Position numbers and translations under genes: made by a program. Below, in pieces: positions 8,076 through 11,080 of a stretch of 11,080 nt of DNA. The notes beneath the pieces are model-generated. The model was not told the DNA's origin. It did no database searches and saw only the letters and a program-made list of their open reading frames with translations. Origin of the DNA: an uncultured Akkermansia sp. (GTDB lineage Bacteria > Verrucomicrobiota > Verrucomicrobiia > Verrucomicrobiales > Akkermansiaceae); the NCBI GenBank assembly GCA_904501975.1, contig CAJGCZ010000053.1, positions 1-11,080 on the forward strand, in the 5' to 3' direction. Position 1 is the first letter of the stretch; each line of letters begins with the position of its first letter.

Positions 8076-8192
8076 GAGCGCAGCGAACGGAATTCAAGAG
8101 CCCCGGGTGAGGGGCGATAGCTCAGTAGCCCGACGCGTAAGCGTCGGGTTTTGGGTATAACAGTATTGGAGCCCCGGTTGAGGGGCGGCAGA
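8076..8192. repeat. Left arm of an imperfect inverted repeat made of three hairpins
   Basis: The arm begins GAGCGCAGCG, passes GAATTC, then holds three stem-loops: GCCCC/GGGGC (8100-8115), CCCGACGC/GCGTCGGG with loop GTAA (8129-8148), and GCCCC/GGGGC (8171-8186), ending GGCGGCAGA. The same order of elements recurs inverted at 8284-8396. The layout resembles REP/BIME-type repeats, though it is not a family I can name. Minus ORFs crossing it look spurious. Confidence 0.75.
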
Positions 8193-8283
8193 GAACGAGT
8201 GAACGGCATTGTCTTTTGTTAGCGAATAAGAGTATACATAAAACTTTGTTTTTCAATGAAGCCCATACCCCAAAACACGCCTT

Positions 8284-8396
8284 TCTGCCGCCCCACAGGG
8301 GCTCCAAGATTTCTCCACCGGGATACCCGGCGCTGACGCGCCGGGCTATTACGCTACCGCCCCTGAACGGGGCTCAGAATTCGGCTCGCTGCGCTC
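8284..8396. repeat. Right arm of the three-hairpin inverted repeat
   Basis: Read on the minus strand this arm repeats the left arm's order: GAGCGCAGCG, GAATTC, GCCCC/GGGGC (8359-8373), CCCGGCGC/GCGCCGGG (8326-8345) and GCCCC/GGGGC (8290-8302). Loops differ from the left arm, and the central stem differs by one compensated base pair (A-T there, G-C here). The arms are separated by an AT-rich stretch at 8193-8283 with no recognisable element. Confidence 0.75.
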
Positions 8397-8577
8397 GCTG
8401 TATTGGGGAGAAGGAACGGCTGACGCCGTGGTGAAGAATGCCCGTTGGGCATGGTGAAGAATCTGCCTGCGGCAGATGGTGAAGAACAGCTTGCGCTGTA
8501 GTGAAGAACGCACCTGCGGTGCGTAGTACGGAGGGCCGACAAACTCCCATTTTTCAACTAAAAGCTTTAACAGCGCC
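8383..8577 (+). repeat. Long inverted repeat, copy A, carrying a five-hairpin ladder
   Basis: About 195 bp that recurs inverted at 10887-11080. The ladder portion and its boundary (ACGGCTGACGCC at 8416 through GGAGGGCCG) are identical in the two copies. The outer end GGCTCGCTGCGCTCGC is identical, then a few substitutions follow. The inner end (TTTAACAG.GCC) is more diverged. Homology stops near 8577. It overlaps the right arm of the neighbouring three-hairpin repeat by 14 bp, so the two repeat types share the GAGCGCAGCG junction. Confidence 0.9.
8416..8524 (+). repeat. Hairpin ladder A: five different perfect stem-loops with a constant 8-nt spacer
   Basis: The five units are ACGGC-TGAC-GCCGT (8416-8429), ATGCCC-GTT-GGGCAT (8438-8452), ATCTGCC-TGC-GGCAGAT (8461-8477), ACAGC-TTGC-GCTGT (8486-8499) and ACGCACC-TGC-GGTGCGT (8508-8524). 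Between them is GGTGAAGA (AGTGAAGA once). Every stem is perfect and starts with A and ends with T, yet stem sequences are unrelated. The period is 22-25 bp. This is the reverse of a CRISPR layout, since the palindromes vary and the linkers are constant. Confidence 0.9.
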
Positions 8578-8623
8578 TTTTATTAAAAAGAGGGGGGAAA
8601 AGTAGCTTGAAAGAGGCATTAGA

Positions 8624-9010
8624 TTGCGGAGGATACAACAAACCTCTGCTAAAATCATGAAAATTACGTCCTTATTATACGAAAATATTGCTCATATTAT
8701 AAACTCCATTCCTCTGCAAGAAAAGGAATTGCAATGTTTGCTGGCAATCTGTGATATGGCTGGTGAGACTTGCGCGGAAAATCGGTCTGCACATTACAGA
8801 AATGTTGAAAAAGCACTCGTTGTTGTCATTAGCATTCTGAGCAACGAGTTAGTGTTAAAACGATTAGTTTCACGCGTGACGCAACCTGATATAAAAGACT
8901 CCGGGAGGTGCTGCTTGCCGGAGTATTTATCAGAGAGTGATGTTGTAAATTATTGGATTAAACGAGGTAAGGTTAAGGTAATTTTTTCTGGAAAGGAGAG
9001 CGAACAATGA
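8624..9010 (+). CDS. Hypothetical protein, up to 128 aa, first gene of the bracketed block
   Basis: I do not recognise this protein. It is mostly helical in appearance (YENIAHIINSIPLQEKELQCLLAICD; NVEKALVVVISILSNELVLKRLVSRV) with a C-terminal segment SESDVVNYWIKRGKVKVIF. No signal peptide is seen. The start is unsettled. A TTG at 8624 has AAAGAGG seven bases upstream; the ATG at 8657 (MKITSLLYEN, 117 aa) has no nearby ribosome binding site. The stop overlaps the next gene's start by the ATGA pattern, so the two are translationally coupled. It begins about 50 bp inside the inner edge of inverted-repeat copy A, and is AT-rich compared with the RHS gene. Being first in a four-gene, same-strand block suggests a shared transcript, but its role cannot be inferred. 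Confidence 0.6.
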   Translation: MRRIQQTSAKIMKITSLLYENIAHIINSIPLQEKELQCLLAICDMAGETCAENRSAHYRNVEKALVVVISILSNELVLKRLVSRVTQPDIKDSGRCCLPEYLSESDVVNYWIKRGKVKVIFSGKESEQ

Positions 9011-9222
9011 GAAAATTATCCTCTTTCTATCCTGCGCACCGATTATCATTAGATGGTAACCGTGTTGAGTTTTGCATCCCCGATTCTGCTCTGGGTACCC
9101 TTATATGCCGGCAACGGTTGGTCTGGGGTAAGGTCAACGGCGTGATTCAACCTTGTATCCTGCATCCCGGTATCAAATACCCCGATTTTCAACCAGTTAA
9201 AGCAGAGAAAGTATATGGATGA
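9007..9222 (+). CDS. Hypothetical protein, 71 aa
   Basis: Unrecognised small protein. Its ATG overlaps the previous stop (ATGA) and is preceded by AAAGGAG eight bases upstream, strong evidence of translation. The sequence looks like a compact beta-rich domain: RLSLDGNRVEFCIPDSALGT, then RQRLVWGKVNGVIQPCILHP, ending with a Pro/Lys-rich tail. No membrane segment, metal site or known motif is apparent. A 70-bp gap separates it from the helix-turn-helix gene. Its tight coupling to the upstream 128-aa gene suggests the two products act together, for example as partners in one small complex. Whether that is a toxin-antitoxin pair, a phage accessory pair or something else cannot be decided from sequence alone. 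Confidence 0.65.
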   Translation: MRKLSSFYPAHRLSLDGNRVEFCIPDSALGTLICRQRLVWGKVNGVIQPCILHPGIKYPDFQPVKAEKVYG

Positions 9223-9267
9223 AGCACCGGGTTTACCCACGCGCTTATATCAAGTCAATCAATACTT

Positions 9268-9282
9268 TTTCAAAACTTGAAA
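9268..9282 (+). promoter_or_regulatory. Small palindrome overlapping the ribosome binding site of the HTH gene
   Basis: TTTCAA and TTGAAA form a perfect 6-bp inverted repeat with a 3-nt centre. Its right arm supplies the first A residues of the AAAGGAG site (9280-9286). It could be an operator for a dimeric repressor, or a weak hairpin limiting ribosome access. The stem is AU-rich, so the hairpin would be weak. Confidence 0.35.
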
Positions 9283-9292
9283 GGAGATTAAC

Positions 9293-9865
9293 ATGAATAA
9301 CGATTCATACGCTCTTGGGGCTCAAAAGCGAAGAAAATTATACGAGGCCGCCTACGAGACGGATGCAGCTAAGGACTGGATTTCAGCGTTGCCTCCCAAG
9401 GCACGCGAAAAGGCCGAATCTTTAGGGCTGCTGACTCCACAAACTGAGTGGGGCCTCAATGGCCATAGCCTTGACCGTTTTTTGCCCTGCCATGAACCGT
9501 GCCGGGAGGATGTTTACGATGATGGTTTGATTGCGCGACCGTTGAGGAAGCTCAAAACTCATGCAGAGCGGATTTCTTCTGACGGCTGGGCTGCGGCTTT
9601 CGACAAGCTGGATGCGGATGAGGAGTCGGTGTTGTCTGCGTTTCTGCAGCAGGATGGTAATCCTCGCTTACGCTGGGCCTGCATTTGTTACCTGCTCGGT
9701 CAGGGGACTTGCGAAAGCATGGCGCAGAAGCTTGGCATGAGCAAACAGGCTTTTCATCACCATGTGCGCAAGATGGAGAAACAGCTCGGTCTTCCCCCGA
9801 TGGCGAATCAACGCAGTGAGAAAGTCCGTGATATCTACCGTAAAAACAACAAACGCCGCAGCTGA
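9293..9865 (+). CDS. Helix-turn-helix DNA-binding protein, 190 aa
   Basis: 190 aa with a clear C-terminal helix-turn-helix. Residues 110-127 lead in (EESVLSAFLQQDGNPRLRW), followed by LGQGTCESMAQKLGMSKQAF (135-154) and HHHVRKMEKQLGL (155-167), the spacing of a sigma region 4 or LuxR/ArsR-like recognition unit. The basic tail (KVRDIYRKNNKRRS) would add DNA contacts. The N-terminal 100 residues, including a CHEPC pair (66-70), are not recognised. The start is well supported by AAAGGAG six bases upstream. It lies 25 nt before the next gene and 70 bp after the small coupled pair, so it is probably part of the same operon. Likely role: transcriptional regulator of the block, possibly binding the palindromes at 9268 or 9940. 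GC content is higher than in the first two genes of the block. Confidence 0.8.
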   Translation: MNNDSYALGAQKRRKLYEAAYETDAAKDWISALPPKAREKAESLGLLTPQTEWGLNGHSLDRFLPCHEPCREDVYDDGLIARPLRKLKTHAERISSDGWAAAFDKLDADEESVLSAFLQQDGNPRLRWACICYLLGQGTCESMAQKLGMSKQAFHHHVRKMEKQLGLPPMANQRSEKVRDIYRKNNKRRS

Positions 9866-9890
9866 TGCATTTTGACACCCTCCTTAAGGC

Positions 9891-10685
9891 ATGAAAAGTA
9901 AAAATACAGTGATGATTGCGGGAGTGGCGTCGAATGATGGTGCTTGTCATGTTAACATGACAAGCACATGTTGTTCGCTTATGGTTCCCTCTGGTGTGGA
10001 TGGTATTCAAATGACCGGTAATGGGCTTGTTGTGCAAAAATCGTCTGTATCAGCGGATGAGTTTAATGCCGTTTTCAGAACCATTCTTGCGATTCATAAA
10101 TCGAGTTGCTGGCTGTTGGGCGATATTTTGCTTCTGGGTGAGCGTCAATGGGGGAATCAGTACACGGCAAGCAAATATGAAGAAGCCATCTTGGTGACCG
10201 GGCTCTCTCGTGGTACGATACGCAACATTGTGCTTACGTGCAAGAAGTTCCCTGTCGAACAGCGTCACCCGGGCCTCTCGTTTACGCACCATTTGGAGGT
10301 TGCATCGACAGATGCTGACCCGAATCAGCGCGTAGAAGTACTCCAGCAAGCAGCCAAAGATAAACTGACCTGCACAGCCTTGCGTAAGCAGCTCAAACAG
10401 ACTCGATTTGTTGAGGAAGAAGAGCCGGTGGACAAATTCAGCCCGCCCCGGGGTACTGAACCTGACCGTCTCGGTCTGCTTGACCTGCCTGAACGAGTGT
10501 CCCCGGATGCGCCACCGATGTGGGATGCTATGAAGTTCACTCAATGGGTGAATAAACAGGAGCCGCAGGAATATACCTCCGAACAATGTGCCCAGGCTAT
10601 CAAGCTGACCGAGGATATCGCCGATTTTCATCAGCAGGTGCTGGCTCGCCTCGATGAACTTAAAGATTACCGGAACGGCGCGTAA
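9891..10685 (+). CDS. Phage/plasmid-type accessory protein, 264 aa, function unknown
   Basis: 264 aa from the first ATG. Residues 70-170 carry a pattern I associate with unnamed phage and plasmid proteins: SSCWLLGDILLLGERQWG, then YEEAILVTGLSRGTIRNIV, KKFPVEQRHPGLSFTHHLEV and a final LRKQLKQ helix. In that pattern a helical segment resembling a ParB-like or other HTH is followed by an LSFxHHxEVA core. A Glu-rich linker (175-180) and a C-terminal helical region with a possible coiled coil (TEDIADFHQQVLARLDELKDY) follow. The start is uncertain: no ribosome binding site precedes ATG 9891, and in-frame ATGs exist at 9912, 9957, 9981 and 10011. A start at 9981 or 10011 would leave the 28-bp palindrome outside the gene. 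It lies 25 nt after the HTH gene. Probable role is DNA-linked (replication, partition or regulation); this is inference. Confidence 0.75.
   Translation: MKSKNTVMIAGVASNDGACHVNMTSTCCSLMVPSGVDGIQMTGNGLVVQKSSVSADEFNAVFRTILAIHKSSCWLLGDILLLGERQWGNQYTASKYEEAILVTGLSRGTIRNIVLTCKKFPVEQRHPGLSFTHHLEVASTDADPNQRVEVLQQAAKDKLTCTALRKQLKQTRFVEEEEPVDKFSPPRGTEPDRLGLLDLPERVSPDAPPMWDAMKFTQWVNKQEPQEYTSEQCAQAIKLTEDIADFHQQVLARLDELKDYRNGA
9940..9967. promoter_or_regulatory. Perfect 28-bp palindrome, candidate operator
   Basis: The left half is GTGCTTGTCATGTT and the right half (9954-9967) is its exact reverse complement, with no central gap. The next outer bases do not pair. A 28-bp perfect palindrome is very unlikely by chance. 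It lies near the start of the 264-aa gene and just after the HTH gene, so it may be an operator or a DNA-binding site for either product. Confidence 0.75.
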
Positions 10686-10690
10686 GCATT

Positions 10691-10706
10691 TTTGCAGTGG
10701 TGCAAA
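10691..10706 (+). terminator. Hairpin directly after the last cassette gene
   Basis: TTTGCA-GTGG-TGCAAA, a perfect 6-bp stem with a 4-nt loop, begins 5 nt after the TAA stop. No T-run follows, so it is a weak terminator or 3'-end stabiliser at best. The stretch from here to 10886 shows no convincing gene; a 79-codon minus ORF there runs into the repeat and is not supported. Confidence 0.35.
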
Positions 10707-10886
10707 GGGGTGAGTTGCGGTGATTAAGAATGCCCGGAAGTTATATGCAGTACATCTGTTGCCGCCCCGATTGGTATACTTTCAACCGCGCTGGGGTGGT
10801 CATCCTTCAGTCGATACTGATAGCGGAAAAGAGCCGGGATTCTACCAGAAAATGCAATAAGAGCAAGCCTGAGGGGGATTGTTTTT

Positions 10887-11080
10887 GGCTCTGTTAAACT
10901 ATACAGTTGATAAATGGGAGTTTGCCGGCCCTCCGTACTACGCACCGCAGGTGCGTTCTTCACTACAGCGCAAGCTGTTCTTCACCATCTGCCGCAGGCA
11001 GATTCTTCACCATGCCCAACGGGCATTCTTCACCACGGCGTCAGCCGTTCTTCTCCCAAATACCGCGAGCGCAGCGAGCC
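10887..11080 (-). repeat. Long inverted repeat, copy B, running to the window edge
   Basis: This is the reverse complement of 8383-8577: GGCTCGCTGCGCTCGC lies at the window edge, then the ladder, the GGAGGGCCG boundary, AAACTCCCATTT and a diverging inner end (TTTAACAGAGCC). Together with copy A it brackets 8578-10886. The repeat may continue past base 11080. Confidence 0.9.
10940..11048 (-). repeat. Hairpin ladder B, identical to ladder A in inverted orientation
   Basis: The same five stem-loops and the same spacers, in the same order when read on the minus strand, with no difference from ladder A. The surrounding repeat has diverged slightly, so the ladder is the most conserved part. Confidence 0.9.

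Larger units (their letters stand above)
8383..11080. mobile_element. Possible cassette bracketed by ~195-bp inverted repeats
   Basis: Four same-strand genes lie between two inverted, nearly identical 195-bp repeats. No transposase, integrase or invertase is encoded inside, and no target-site duplication can be tested because copy B reaches the window edge. It could be a non-autonomous mobile unit, an invertible segment, or unrelated genes between two dispersed repeats. Confidence 0.35.

Noticed and set aside
8416..8524. CRISPR-like array
   Set aside because: The constant part is only 8 nt, the variable parts are perfect palindromes rather than spacers, and no cas gene is nearby.
8354..8557. 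Minus-strand 67-aa ORF over the hairpin ladder, with similar ORFs at 8122-8307, 7894-8097 and 10724-10963
   Set aside because: They cross repeated stem-loops, lack convincing ribosome binding sites and have repeat-derived sequences.
9552..10037. Minus-strand 161-aa ORF, and another at 10050-10631
   Set aside because: Both are shadows of the well-supported plus-strand genes at 9293 and 9891; composition is Cys/His/Pro-rich and unlike a real protein.
8383..11080. Classical insertion sequence or transposon
   Set aside because: No transposase-like protein is encoded between the repeats, and the arms are far longer than usual IS ends.

Overview
The window looks like accessory DNA from a Gram-negative chromosome, possibly a gut member of the Verrucomicrobiota/PVC group. 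That guess is weak: it rests on the style of the RHS protein, a moderately high GC content in the RHS gene, and AAAGGA-type ribosome binding sites. There is no rRNA, tRNA or housekeeping gene to confirm it.

Layout. (1) 1-6269, minus strand: a very large RHS/YD-repeat protein, cut by the left window edge before its C-terminal core. Directly upstream on the same strand is a glycosyltransferase family 11 (fucosyltransferase-like) gene. The two lie 16 nt apart if the RHS protein starts at 5275. (2) 6433-7813, minus strand: a small sigma-factor-like DNA-binding protein preceded by a 28-bp palindrome, then an unknown 118-aa protein and a doubtful 89-aa ORF. Terminator-like hairpins separate these units. 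(3) 7814-8623: about 800 bp with no convincing gene, packed with stem-loops. An imperfect inverted repeat (8076-8192 against 8284-8396) contains three paired hairpins. Next to it is a ladder of five hairpins with unrelated stems separated by a constant 8-nt spacer. (4) 8624-10685, plus strand: four co-directional genes, namely two small unknowns, a helix-turn-helix protein, and a protein resembling phage/plasmid accessory proteins. (5) 10686-11080: a short gene-free stretch, then an inverted, nearly identical copy of the hairpin ladder reaching the right window edge.

The four-gene block is therefore bracketed by inverted repeats of about 195 bp, at 8383-8577 and 10887-11080, and carries no recognisable transposase or recombinase. 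It may be an invertible segment, a non-autonomous mobile cassette, or genes that happen to lie between two members of a repeat family.

In the first region, the glycosyltransferase beside an RHS protein with a Ser/Thr-rich N-terminus suggests surface-protein glycosylation. However, the enzyme lacks the usual HxRRGD nucleotide-sugar motif, so this is inference. In the cassette, the helix-turn-helix protein, the adjacent accessory protein and a perfect 28-bp palindrome at the start of the latter suggest an autoregulated phage- or plasmid-derived module.
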